DNA of 64,000 bases from Gnetum montanum. Taxonomy: Eukaryota > Streptophyta > Gnetopsida > Gnetales > Gnetaceae. The stretch covers positions 163,813 to 227,812 of the forward strand of contig MNCI01017777.1 in assembly GCA_015680685.1 (NCBI GenBank). Reading direction: 5' to 3'. The notes under the pieces were generated by a model that saw only the letters and a list, made by a program, of their open reading frames with translations, was not told where the DNA came from and did no database searches. Made by a program: the position numbers and the translations under genes. The number at the start of each line of letters is the position of its first letter. Positions within the stretch are counted from its first letter, which is position 1. Of this stretch, positions 38,001 through 48,810 are shown one piece after another.

Positions 38001-40226
38001 GTTTTTAGGAAATAACTAAGTAGCCAAAGCTACAAGTGCAAGAGAATGAGCAAGTTAGTACAAGAATATATAGAGTCCCAACTTGTATAATTAAAATGTA
38101 ACTATCTACTACTTTCTATAATTAAAGTGGTTCCTACTCTTTTTGGTTGAGATGGGGATGGGATGTTGTACTGACATCTATTACCAAATAATATTTTAAA
38201 AAGCAACCATTATACATTCAAATTAGATCTTTTGATAGAGCCAAGGGTGTATAGGGTGTAGGAATGCCCTCATGTTTGAATGGTGGATTTAAGAGGTTTG
38301 ACACCAAAGAATCTCATGCTCACAAGCATCTAGCTATAATATCAATGAATTAAAGTCTACAACAATGTCAAAGAGATGAGCTATAATGACATTAGAGAAA
38401 AAATACCAAAGGTTGTAATGAAACTAAAAAAAGCACCTTTAGAAGAAAGCACAACCAAGAAGATTAATGTATGTAGGACATTAGTCAACACATAGATCTA
38501 AGAGTAGAATCATGCTATGGTTTGCAATGTCTCACAACAAGATCAAAACCCATGAAGAACCTACAAAGGATTAATACCTAACCAAAAATAGAAAATGGTA
38601 TCTAAAAATGGTTATAATTTAGAGAAAAATGAAAAATAGCTATCAAGCAAGGTTCAAAAGTTTCTAGGCAATGAGATAGAAAAAAAAATATAGGGCACTA
38701 AAAATTTTGATTTGATCTCATGTAGCAAGGAAAAGAATGAGATTGTAGAGAAACAAACACTATAAAAACTATAAAATAAAATAACTATAGAATAGTAAGT
38801 AGTAGAAAGCTCAAAGAATTGCATAATAGATGTTATTACATAAAATGTTTTCATGAAATGTCATCCCTCATCAATATTTTTAGGCAACATGACCAAGCAG
38901 CCAAAGCTACAAGTGCAAGAGAATGAATAAGAAAGTACAAAAATATATAGAGCCCCAACTTGTAGAATTAAAATGTAACTATTCACTACTTGCTATAATT
39001 AAAGTGGTCCCCACTAGTTTCAGCCAAGATAGGGATGGGATGTTATACTAACATCTATTATAGAAAAAAAATTCAAAATGCAACCATGATATGTTCAAAT
39101 CAAATCTTTTGGTAGAGTCGAGGATGTATAGGATTTAGGAATTTCCTCCTATTTCAATGATGGAAATGATGGATCCAACATCAAAGAATGTCATGCTCAT
39201 GAATTTCCAGCTATAACAACAACAAACTTAATTCTACAACAACATCAAAGATATGAGCTACAATGGTGCCAAAGAAAAACTACTAGAGGTTGTGACAAAA
39301 CTGAAGAAAGAACCTTTAGAAGAAATCACAACCAAGAATATCAATGTAAGTAGGATGGTGGTCAAGACATGGATCTAAGAGTAGAATCATGTTGTGGTCT
39401 ACAATGTTCCGCAACAAGATCAGAATCCACAAAAAACCTACAAAGGATTAATACCTAACCAAAAATAGAAAATGGTATTCAAAAATGATTAGAATATAGA
39501 TTAAAATGAAAAAGAGTTATCAAGTAAGATTTAGAATTTCCTACAAAATGAGATAGAAAAATAATTTAGAGTACTAAAAATTTTGATGTGATCTCATGCA
39601 GCAAGGAAAAGAATAGGATGGTAGAGAAAGAAACACTATAAAAACTATAAAATAGAATAATTGTAGAATAGTAAGTAATAGAAAGCTCAAAACATTCCAT
39701 AACACATGTTATTGCACAAAACATTTTTGGGGACTTTCACCCCTCATCAGTGTGTTTAGGGAATGTGATCAAGAAGTCAAAGCTACAAGTGCAAGAGAAT
39801 GAGCAAGCTAATACAAGAATATATAGAGTTCCAACTTGCAGAATTAAAATGTAACCATCCACCACTTACTATAATTAAAGTGGTCCCCACTTGTTCTGCT
39901 TAAGATGGGGATGAGATGTTGTATTAACATTTATTATAGAAAAATATTTCAAAAAGTGAGCATGATAAATTCAAATCAAATCTTTTGGCATAGATGAGGG
40001 TGTATAGGGTTTAGGAACGACCTCATGTTTGAATGGTGGACATGAGGGGTTTGACAGTAGAGAATGTCACACTTGCAAGCATTAAACTATAACAAAAATG
40101 TACTAAATTCTACAATAGCATCAAAGATATGAGTTGCAACAACACTAGAGAAAAACTACCAAAGATTGTGATGAAATTGAAGAAAGCACATTAAGAAGAA
40201 ATCATAACCAAGAAGATCAATGTAAA
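32048..40226 (+). repeat. ~870-bp tandem repeat array (about 9.5 copies)
   Basis: Head-to-tail copies, recognised by tactaaaaattttgatgtg at about 32050, 32876, 33751, 34587, 35413, 36952, 37827, 38694 and 39571. A second marker, gaatgccctcatgtttgaatgg or variants, lies at 32441, 33316, 34152, 35020, 35857, 36513, 37390, 38259, 39138 and 40013. The period is about 835-880 bp; one copy lacks about 215 bp. Each copy also holds gaatatatagagt(t/c)cc and a gaccaagtagctaaagctac-like block. No protein frame is kept across copies. The array ends where an Athila-like element is inserted, with about 36 bp of it surviving on the far side (48338-48373). Confidence 0.92.
40222..40226 (+). repeat. Left target-site duplication of Athila-like element 2
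   Basis: gtaaa, against gtaag at 48338-48342 on the right; one G-to-A change. The uninterrupted site in neighbouring array copies reads atcaatgtaag, for example near 39340. Confidence 0.85.
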
Positions 40227-41150
40227 TGATGAGAGCGGTTACTCTAGCAATTTATTCTAATTATTAGAGTGGCAGTTTCTCTAAAATTAAAGTGGCAGTT
40301 TCTCTAAAATTAGAGTGGAAATTTCTCTAAAATTAGAGTGACAACTTTTCTAATTATTAGAGTAGTTGCTCCCAAGCCTATAAATACAATGCCTAGGCAC
40401 ATAATTTAGGGAAGAAGTCATAGGAGGAATTCTTGGAAGGAAGTTTTTTAAGGGAATTATTTTAGAAGTCTTCTAGGAGTCAAGTTAGAGTATTTTCCAG
40501 GTGCCCAGAGCAAGAGGTTTAAGTGTGGATGGATCTTTATTTGAGCATTGTGTACCTAAGCACACCTTATGTACAGCAATAAAGATGAGCTCTTGGATTC
40601 ATCCTTGCAGCACTTGAGATTTTTTTTCTTACTCATTTCCTTCATTTTATTTTCTTCTACATTTATTTTATTTTATTATTTTATTTTATTTTATGCACTT
40701 TACATTTCTATTATTAGCACACATAGTATGATCACTTCAAGCATGCATGTAACACTTGGAAACCAAGTAATGATTAGCATTTGGTAATCCTAATCAGTAG
40801 TTAGGATTAATTTAAAGCCTAGTTAAATTTAAAGCCTAGTTACTATTGTTAGGATTAATTTAAAGCCTAGTTAATCAGTAGTTAAGTTAAATTAGTCACT
40901 TAGTTTTCTCTTTCTCTCCTCCCTTATTAGCAGTAGGACATAAAAACATAAAAGCTATGAAATTCATATGCCTCAAACTTACTTAACCATACAATAGTGA
41001 CATACAAGTATGTTTGGGAAGACAATGATCAAACAACCCATCCTTTTTCCACAAAGGTGCATAGGCACTTAGTCCCTAGAATTTGAATGAATCATGCATG
41101 AAATGCTTGTATTCATATGGTTGAGCATAGGGGTACCTCACTGCTCATCA
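40227..41150 (+). repeat. 5' LTR of Athila-like element 2
   Basis: Begins TGATGAGAG and ends CTCATCA, a 7-base inverted terminus TGATGAG/CTCATCA. TATA box TATAAATA at 40379-40386; polyadenylation-like AATAAAG near 40580. It is longer than the 3' LTR because of a local duplication of taatttaaagcctagttaa at 40808-40880. Confidence 0.93.
40258..40370 (+). repeat. ~25-bp tandem repeat upstream of the LTR TATA box
   Basis: Four copies of (a)ttagagtggcagtttctcta followed by aaa, just before TATAAATA. Three copies remain in the 3' LTR (about 47488-47570). The position in a very short U3 suggests a transcription-control role, which is inference. Confidence 0.8.
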
Positions 41151-41151
41151 T

Positions 41152-41169
41152 TGGCACTGTTGCCAAGGA
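41152..41169 (+). other. Primer-binding site, tRNA-Asp type
   Basis: tggcactgttgccaagga against TGGCGCCGTTGCCGGGGA; the four differences are all G-to-A or C-to-T at CG or CCGG positions. Confidence 0.85.
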
Positions 41170-41199
41170 CTTAGTTATTTGTAAGCTAACTAGAACATA

Positions 41200-43110
41200 G
41201 GAAATCATTCACATCATTGGAATGAACCCTTAGGATTGATTAAGGAAATAATAAACAAGAGTACATTACACACTAAACACACAAATATGTCTCCTTCTTC
41301 ATATGAAAGCACCTCACCTCCTAGGTCTAAAATTAGAAATAATCAGTGGTCTAATACACATGACATTGATTTGCTAGCCCCTCAACAAGTTCGAGTGGTA
41401 TATATTCATCTTAATGAGTATATACTAGACTTCACCTTTATCCTCCATCAAGATGAACAACTACATTGGTGAGACTTAGAAGGTAACATAGGATAACGTC
41501 TCGATCATTTAGTCCCGAGCATGCTATTTTGTGCTCTCACATGAATTGGCTTGCTACACTTACATGCAAAATACGTTGTGCAAGACCATGACTCAAGAGA
41601 ATACTGTCCCATAGAGGTACAACATCAAAGATACTTACTACAAGAGTGACATTATAAGTATTTGAATTATAAGTGGTTCCAGGATTCCCCACATATCTTA
41701 AGCAAAAATGAGGGTGCTGAACCTACCTCAGGTAGTCAGCCACATAATGATGTTCATCCCCTTGACTTTAGCCAAGGGGTTGTGTATTAGGACCTTCATT
41801 TCACCATTCATAACCAAGGTCCTGATACCCATGGGCACAAAGGGTCCAAAAAAGGAACACAAACTCATGATAAAGGTGGACATTCTGATCACAATCACGA
41901 TTGGGGCCAAACCATAGAAGAGAAGGTAGTAGACACCATCATGGTGATAGTTCTCCTTCTTCCTCACCTTCATCATCTCCTTCATCCTCTCCTTCAATAT
42001 ATAGGTGTGGTCATAAAGAAAAATACCATGGGGATAAACGTAAGAAAAGTAGATTTCATAGATGAAATAGCTAGGAAAGGGGATTAGGGCACTCTAGAGT
42101 CACAACATAGAAGAAGGGAAAGTAGAGAACAATCTAGGCATCATAGACACCATGGACGATATGATCACGATGAACCCCTACTTGCTACTTGAAGTATGTT
42201 CGACATAACTGAGGTAGTTAGAATTCCAACAAGGCACCATAAATATATTAGGATCAATAGATTAGATATGAACAATATCCCACGATTTGAAGGGGGATAC
42301 AATGCTAATCCTCAAAATCACATACAAGCATTCCATGATGTGTGTGCCTTACAAAACATAGAGAACGAATGACATTAGTTAAAGAATTAGAAACCTAATG
42401 CCAATCCATTTGTAGATGGAGTACTATGTTAAAACTATTTAATGATAAGTACCAAATGTACTCCCCAGTGTCTAACTTGTGAAGGGAAATCCAAGGCTGG
42501 AAACAAGGAGGACATGAAGCCTTGGATGCTACCATGGATAGATATTATGTACTGTTACATCACTGTCCTAGCCATGGTTATTCACAAAGGGATCAACTAC
42601 GCCATCTCATGGATGGGCTTAGGCATGAAATGAGAAAAACCCTTGGGACTTATGCCCAAGGGAGACTATCCAAGCTTAGGTTCCATCAAACTCAAAGACT
42701 ATTGGAGCAAGTTGCTAAGGAAGAAGGTAAGCTATAGAAGAGAGAAAATGTAGAAGAGTATAACCAAGATCCTTCTTGCAAAAGAGGGGAGTAATATTTT
42801 GTGAGGATGAAGAAGAGTGAACACTCAAAGAAATGGTGAATAGGAAAACTTTTCCTATCCAAAAGATGACATCAAAAGTTTTGGCAGAGGTAGAACAAAT
42901 GTGGGATTCCCTAGTCAATAGATTTCAAATTGTTCTTAAAATAGTAGAGGAGTCTAGAGAGCAAGGTACTGATTGTGAAAAAAAAAGAGAGAAGATAAAC
43001 ATGCACATAGCAAGGGTAAGGGCAAAGTTTCCATCATTGAAGAGGTTGTGGATTTAGAAATAGATAATGATAGTGGATGTGAGATATGTTAATATGACCA
43101 TCCTAAGGGA
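41200..43110 (+). pseudogene. Gag region of Athila-like element 2
   Basis: Structural Gag. The start is near 41287 (MSPSSYESTSPPRSKIRNNQ within a 78-codon open stretch). The main Gag domain is about 42240-42735: RHKYIRINRLDMNNIPRFEG at 42236-42290, LFNDKYQM at 42437, then an open 71-codon stretch 42522-42737 with YVLLHHCPSHGYSQRDQLRH and LRFHQTQRLLEQVAKEEGKL, the helical part of Athila-type Gag. Frameshifts at about 42440 and 42520. Element 1 has the same region reversed at 3230-1800. Confidence 0.78.
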
Positions 43111-43879
43111 AGTTTCCTTGTGATCTCACATCTTCAGGAGTTTGATATGTATGCACTCAACCACGATTAAATAAAAGGCAAATACCTCAAAGGTAACCTT
43201 ATCCTTAAGGTAACCCAAGACAATTCCACCAACCCTTAACATATTATCCAAGTGGAACTTCACCAAAACCAATTGAGCAATATCAATAGTGGTAGCACCC
43301 ACAATCATGGGGAATGCCACCACCAAGGTAATAGTATCCGTACCAGTAACCTGACCCATATGGATATTACATGCAGTAGCCAATCTTCCCATGTGACACT
43401 ATTGGTCACATCACTCCTCAACCTCACTACCAAGCCCATAAGTATTATGGAAATCCCTCTTCTAGGGGTGATATTCTGCAAGCATATCATCCTTCTCATC
43501 TTACACATCTTCCACTAATAGCTCCACTACCACCTACTCCAGCTATGTAAGGTGAAATCCCTACCTAGCTGTAGTGACAAAATGTCACAAAGGTTGTTAC
43601 TCTCAACCTACTATTAGTTCCAATACCCACATGAAGAAAATACCTTTCTTTAGAACCAATAGACCAACCAAGCCCTTGCAATCACAAGCGGCTAATTCCT
43701 AGATGCCTCAGTATCAATCAAAGCTTTAGAGCCTCCTTCAACTCAACCACCACACTCAATGCATACGGTCATGCTAACACATGTTGTCACTGACTGGATG
43801 AAAGATGGTCACCTTCCCAGGAAATTTTCTAATTCTAGAAGTCATCTAATATACTTATAAATTTTTGGAAATGCACCGT

Positions 43880-44200
43880 GTAAGGCTCTTTTGGATTCAA
43901 GTTCCAATGTTAACTTGATTTATCAAGAAATGTACAAAGCCTGAAACCTACCTCCATTAAGAAAGAGCAACATCCATCTAGAGTTGGCTGACTAGTCCAT
44001 CACTATCCCATTAGGACTAGTTGAAGACATTGTTACCATTATTTGTGGATGGTTGTACCCAACTAACTTCCTAGTGATTCAGGTAAACAATGGTAGGGGG
44101 ACTTCCCAATCATAATGGGAAGAGCATGGCTAAGCACCATCAATGAATGCCTAGGAATCCATGATCTTTCCCTAGAAATATCAAAAGAAAATATGTTTGG
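43880..44200 (+). pseudogene. Aspartic protease region of Athila-like element 2
   Basis: CKALLDSSSNVNLIYQEMYK at about 43886-43945 holds the active-site position (DSS for DSG). PLGLVEDIVTIICGW follows at 44010, and LPIIMGRAWLSTINECLGI at about 44105-44160 gives the conserved G-R block. Frameshift at about 44095. Matches element 1 at 1500-1190. Confidence 0.7.
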
Positions 44201-44479
44201 AAAGAACGAGAAGAAGAAAGTTTCGTCCATCACATATAATGGCATAGAGTGTAACTATGTGCAAAGGTCATGGTTTATGTAAAGTTTAACATTGCTTTCA
44301 TGCAATCAGTGTATACAAGTAAGCAACATACAAAGATTCCTATATGTAGCAGCAACAACACAATAGGAAGGTACCCAATGGATGACAACTGATCAAGAAA
44401 GCAGTTCACTCATATGCATGGAACCAACTGAGGGTTTGACATGTGCTTACATTGATAGCATGGATGCATTAAAGCAAGT

Positions 44480-45515
44480 CCACCACCAACTTCCAAGTCT
44501 TAACCTTGAAAATGTCAACTAGGAGAAGTTGAAAATCCTTGAGAAATTTAACCAGGAGCCCCTCGAGCTAAAACCATTACCCACCGGTATGAAATACATG
44601 TTCCTTAAAAATGGAAAACCAGTAATTATGAATGCTAAGCTTGCTCCTCAACAAAAATAAGAACTATTGAAGGTAATCAATAAATGGTCGAAATCCTTCA
44701 CTTGGTCATATCCCAAATTAACTAGAATAGATCCTAGGATATGAAAACATAGAATTTACATTGACCCCTCCATAAAGCCTCGAAGACAATTATAGAGGCG
44801 ATTGAACCCTAAGCTGAAGCAAGTAGTCAAAAAAGAAATCAAACAACTTCTCAAGGCTGGGTTTATATACCCCATTGCTAATAGTGAATGGGTTAGCCCC
44901 TTAGTTATTGTGCCTAAAAAGGAAGGAAAATCAAGGGTGTGCATATATTTCAAGCTACTGAATATGGAAACATTCAAAGATCACTTTCCATTTCCATTTG
45001 TTGACCAAGTCTTAGACACCATTGCAGGGCATTGCCACTATAGTTTTCTGGATGGATATAGTGGATATAATCAAATACAAATAGGCATAAAAGACCAAGC
45101 TAAGACTATGTTCACTAGTCCTTGGGGAACATTTGCATAAAAACAGATGTCATTTGGCTTATGCAATGCTCGTACAACATTTCAATGACTAGCTACCCTA
45201 TCATCTAACAAGTTGCACAAGGCATTCAATAAACAATGTCATGACCTAAGGATTAGGAAAGTTAAATATCAACTAGGAGATAAGGTTCTCTACTAGAATT
45301 CCACACATGTACCACAACATACTAAATTTTAAACATTGTGGAAAGGACCTTATATTATTTATGCAACTTTTCCTGTAGGGATCATGACAATATTTAAACC
45401 TGAGAGCCCAAATAAGAAACTGTTGGTCACTATACAACAAACCAAACCTTTCCATGAGGTTAGGATAGCTAGTACACATGCTACCTCTCATGGTGGACAA
45501 CCTTGCTCACTATTT
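44480..45515 (+). pseudogene. Truncated RT fused to integrase tail in Athila-like element 2
   Basis: The pol start reads LELKPLPTGMKYMFLKNGKP (about 44568-44625). RT blocks follow: RRLNPKLKQVVKKEIKQLL, SEWVSPLVIVPKKEG, DHFPFPFVDQVLDTI, FLDGYSGYNQIQIG and FGLCNARTTFQ (to about 45186). The catalytic YVDD block, RNase H and integrase core are missing. The next readable sequence, RIRKVKYQLGDKVLY then LWKGPYIIYATFPVGIMTIF (45335-45395), is the integrase C-terminus with its GPY/F motif. The join is at about 45187-45215. A large in-element deletion is the simplest reading. Confidence 0.85.
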
Positions 45516-47455
45516 TAGATCTCCTCCTTCCAACATAGTTATGGGGGAGATGGCCAACTATGCTAACCACTCTAGGCCCTTAGTTCTTTTCAAATTTTTT
45601 AGTTTACACAATTTTTGTTTTACACATTCCTTCAAATTTTCTTATTTTTGTTTTATACCATCGTTCATGTTTTTACTATTTCTTTGATTGCTTGATTTAC
45701 TTTTATTTGTCATATAATAAGTTCTCATGATGGTGGATTGAATTATATCATACTAATTGCTAATGTTTGGTTTTTACGTTTGAATTATGATGTTCATATT
45801 AAGGTATGGTTCTTTTGGTAAAATAGGCAATGAGTCCACACCGTTCACTCATCTATACAACTCTATGGTCTCCTTTGGCTTGGAACTATACAATCCCTCT
45901 TTTTCTATTTAATGAATTAGTGGCTGGGTATTTTTCAAACCAAGGAAAGACTCAAAGGATGAAAAGGGTGTGACTTTAAGTGGATTTGATGCATTTGTGT
46001 TGGCCATTCTCTCGGGTGCTTGGATGCTTTTTCTAGGGTTTTCCTCCATTCTGATGTTGTTCAAAAATCAGGAAGCCAAGTGAATAAAAATAAGTCTTTG
46101 CATGGTGTGGCCCTCATGCAAAAAAATAGTGATAATTCAAAGCACACCCCTTAGACACAATAAAACAATATGGCATATAAGCACTGGTTATGAAATTAGA
46201 AAAACATGTTACCCATACCTGAAGGTTCCCTCTAACTGAGGCCCTTTCTCGCTTCCTACTTCTCTATTTCGCTCTACCCAGAATGATGGTGACTCTTTGT
46301 GCAAGAATTCTTGTTACTTCAAGTAGATGGATTGGTCAAGTGTGTTCATGTGAGGTCATTGGATGTTGTTTGTTTGATTCTAGATTTGGGATGAGTTCTA
46401 CTCAGTCACATTAACCATAAACTACACAATGGGCTTTACAAAACCTTGTTCTTGGGATTCCATTCCATTCTTTCCTCTCCATCTTTCTTCCCATTTTCCA
46501 CCTCATTGTCGATTTTATCATTAGTTCATTATGGGTTGATGCATTATTTTTCTTTGGTGAATTCTTGTGGATAATGTTTTAACTCTTACTTCCAAATGAC
46601 ATTCCTAGAGGCTACGAACTCTTTGGTTTGTGGGTTTGTTAGGGCATAAAAGGCATGAGCCTACTTTGGGGAGGACCCATTGGCATTTGTTTTTGGTGAA
46701 ATTTTTAACTTCTTTTCCTTAAACATTTCTTGCAATCAATCATTTCTTATTTCATCCTCATCAACGACATCCATTTTATTGGTGTTTTCATTGATATTTT
46801 TTCCCATATTTCTTGTTTGTCATATTTTTCCATCTAATAGCTACCAGAGGTTCACTCTTTGTCATGGGGGCCCTGGCACAAATTTTTCAATTTTCTCCAT
46901 TTTACTATTTTCCTAACCCCTACACCTTGTGTAGTCACCTATGATAAATTTTCAAACTAGTTTCTGCCATAACCAAAACTCAGTCAATGCGCTTCATATC
47001 GAGGCTAGGTATCAACTACATTATGGTTTATCTATCCTTGCTCATTTGTGATTGTGTTGTGTGTGTAGATGGTGATCATACAAACAATGGACTGTGTTTG
47101 GAGGAAGCACTCAAGATGGACTGAAACTAGAGCATTTATGAAAAGAGCAAGTCTGATGGCATGGCTATGTATAAACAATGGAAGGTGCAATCTTAGCATT
47201 GGTGGTAACATGCTTCATTTTCTTTCTCTCTTTCTCTACAAGATACCAAATAAAGGCATGGATGTCATTTATGTATGAGTGTTTACCACAATGATCATGA
47301 ACATTAATGTTGTAATATGCTTATTGATCTGTTAACTAGGCACATTGAGTCTATCATCCCATTCCATTGTCAGTTGTTAATTAGTGAATAATCCCATACC
47401 TTTCCAATATTTTGTAAGGAACTCGAGGATGAGTTTTTATTTAGTCATGGGGGTA
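45516..47455 (+). other. 3' internal region of Athila-like element 2
   Basis: About 1.9 kb between the integrase tail and the 3' LTR. Athila elements often have an envelope-like or extra ORF here, but no such protein can be read; the frames at 45478-45687 and 46680-46916 are hydrophobic, low-complexity and broken. A short purine run, catggggg, lies just before the 3' LTR (47447-47453), the likely polypurine tract. Confidence 0.55.
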
Positions 47456-48337
47456 TAATGAGAGTGGTTACTCTAGAGGTTTATTCTAATTATTAGAGTG
47501 GTAGTTTCTCTAAAATTAGAATGGCATTTTCTCTAAAATTAGAGTGGTAGTTTTTCTAGTTAGAGTAGTTTCTCCCAAGCCTATATATATAGTGCCCAGG
47601 TGCACAATTTAGGGAAGAAGTCTTGTGAAGAAGTCTTGGAAGGAATTCTTTCAAAGAAAGTATTTTAGAAGTATTTTAGGAGGCAAGTTAGAGTATTTTC
47701 CAAGTGCCTATAGTAGGAGGTCTAAGTGTGGATGGATCTTTATTTGAGCATTATGTACCTAAGCACACCTTCTGTATGACAATAAAGACAAGCTCTTGGA
47801 TTCATCCTTGTAGCACTTGAGATTTGTTTTCTTACTCATTTACTTTATTTTATTTTATTCAGCATTTATGTTATTTTATTTTATGCACTTTACATTTCTG
47901 TTATTAGCACACATAGTATGATCACTTCAAGCATGCGTGTAATACTTGGTAACCCAGTAATGATTAGCGTTTGGTAATCCTAGTAGTGTTGCACTAGTTC
48001 AGGATGTGTACAACAAGTGAGAATGGATACTTGTGTTAGGATTAGTTTAAAGCCTAGTTAAATAGTAGTTAAGTTAAATTAGTCACTTAGTTATCTCTCT
48101 CTCTCCTCCCTTATTAGCAATAGGACATAAAAACATAAAAGCTATAAAAATCATATGCCTCAAACTTACTTAACCTTACAATTGTGACATACAAGTATGT
48201 TTGGGAAGATAATGATCAACCAACCTGTCCTTGTTCCACAAAGGTGCATAGGCACTTAGTCCTTGGAATTTGACTGGATCATGAGTGAAACACTTGTATT
48301 CATATGGTTGAGCATAGGTATACCTCACCGCTCATCA
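47456..48337 (+). repeat. 3' LTR of Athila-like element 2
   Basis: It matches the 5' LTR end to end; the start TG has become TA (taatgagag). It ends CTCATCA at 48337. TATA-like tatatatata near 47583. The right-hand target duplication gtaag follows. Confidence 0.92.
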
Positions 48338-48373
48338 GTAAGCAAGGTAGTGGTCAAGACACAGATCTAAGAT
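48338..48373 (+). repeat. Residual end of the 870-bp array
   Basis: gtaagcaaggtagtggtcaa followed by gacacagatctaag continues the array unit interrupted at 40226; the match stops at about 48373, an abrupt junction to unrelated sequence. Confidence 0.88.
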
Positions 48374-48454
48374 GAACTTTGAACAACTTACATGAAAAGC
48401 CAATAGCTTCAACCAACCAGCATCAAAGATAAAGAAAATGGTAATAATTTTAAA

Positions 48455-48810
48455 AATTCTAATCTTGATGCAACATCTATAGAATTTTGGGTTTGTGTTG
48501 GTAGATGTCATGTGACCTATGAATGTTCATGTATTAGCAGGTTTCAAAAGAAGGATCAATCCAAAGCTAATATGAAAAAGAAAAATCCTTACATTATTTA
48601 GGATGATGAACAAAGTAATGAAGAAACAAATTCTTCTATGATAGATTTACATCTTATATGCATGCTCCTTACACATGATAATTCTATAGAAGTCCTTAAA
48701 GAGTCTAAAGGTAAATTTGACAATAAGTATAGTGAGTTGTGTAAGGAAATTATCACTCTTCATTACTTTCTTAAAAAATTAAGAAATAATTTGTATAGAA
48801 ATCATTAATG
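48455..48810 (+). pseudogene. Possible copia Gag C-terminal scrap
   Basis: The plus frame reads FWVCVGRCHVTYECS near 48485-48535, resembling a CCHC zinc knuckle with its second Cys lost. After a Lys-rich stretch comes DDEQSNEETNSSMIDLHLI and a helical stretch FDNKYSELCKEIITLHYFL to about 48790. This layout (knuckle, basic linker, acidic Ser-rich segment, coiled coil) is that of some copia Gag C-termini. No LTR or pol remains. Low-to-moderate confidence. Confidence 0.4.

Larger units (their letters stand above)
40227..48337 (+). mobile_element. Athila-like Ty3/gypsy retrotransposon 2 (both LTRs, internal deletion)
   Basis: LTRs at 40227-41150 and 47456-48337, flanked by gtaaa (40222-40226) and gtaag (48338-48342), a 5-bp target duplication with one change. 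Other repeat copies at that point read atcaatgtaag, so gtaag was the target. PBS of tRNA-Asp type at 41152-41169; gag, protease and RT follow, then an abrupt jump to the integrase tail at about 45190. The element is 8111 bp. It matches element 1 (1-4115) throughout. Confidence 0.93.

Noticed and set aside
32048-40226. CRISPR-like or rRNA spacer array
   Set aside because: Units are ~870 bp with no short repeat/spacer pattern and no rRNA sequence.
46680-46916. Possible envelope-like ORF of Athila-like element 2
   Set aside because: Position fits, but no signal peptide plus transmembrane layout and no match in element 1; not supportable.
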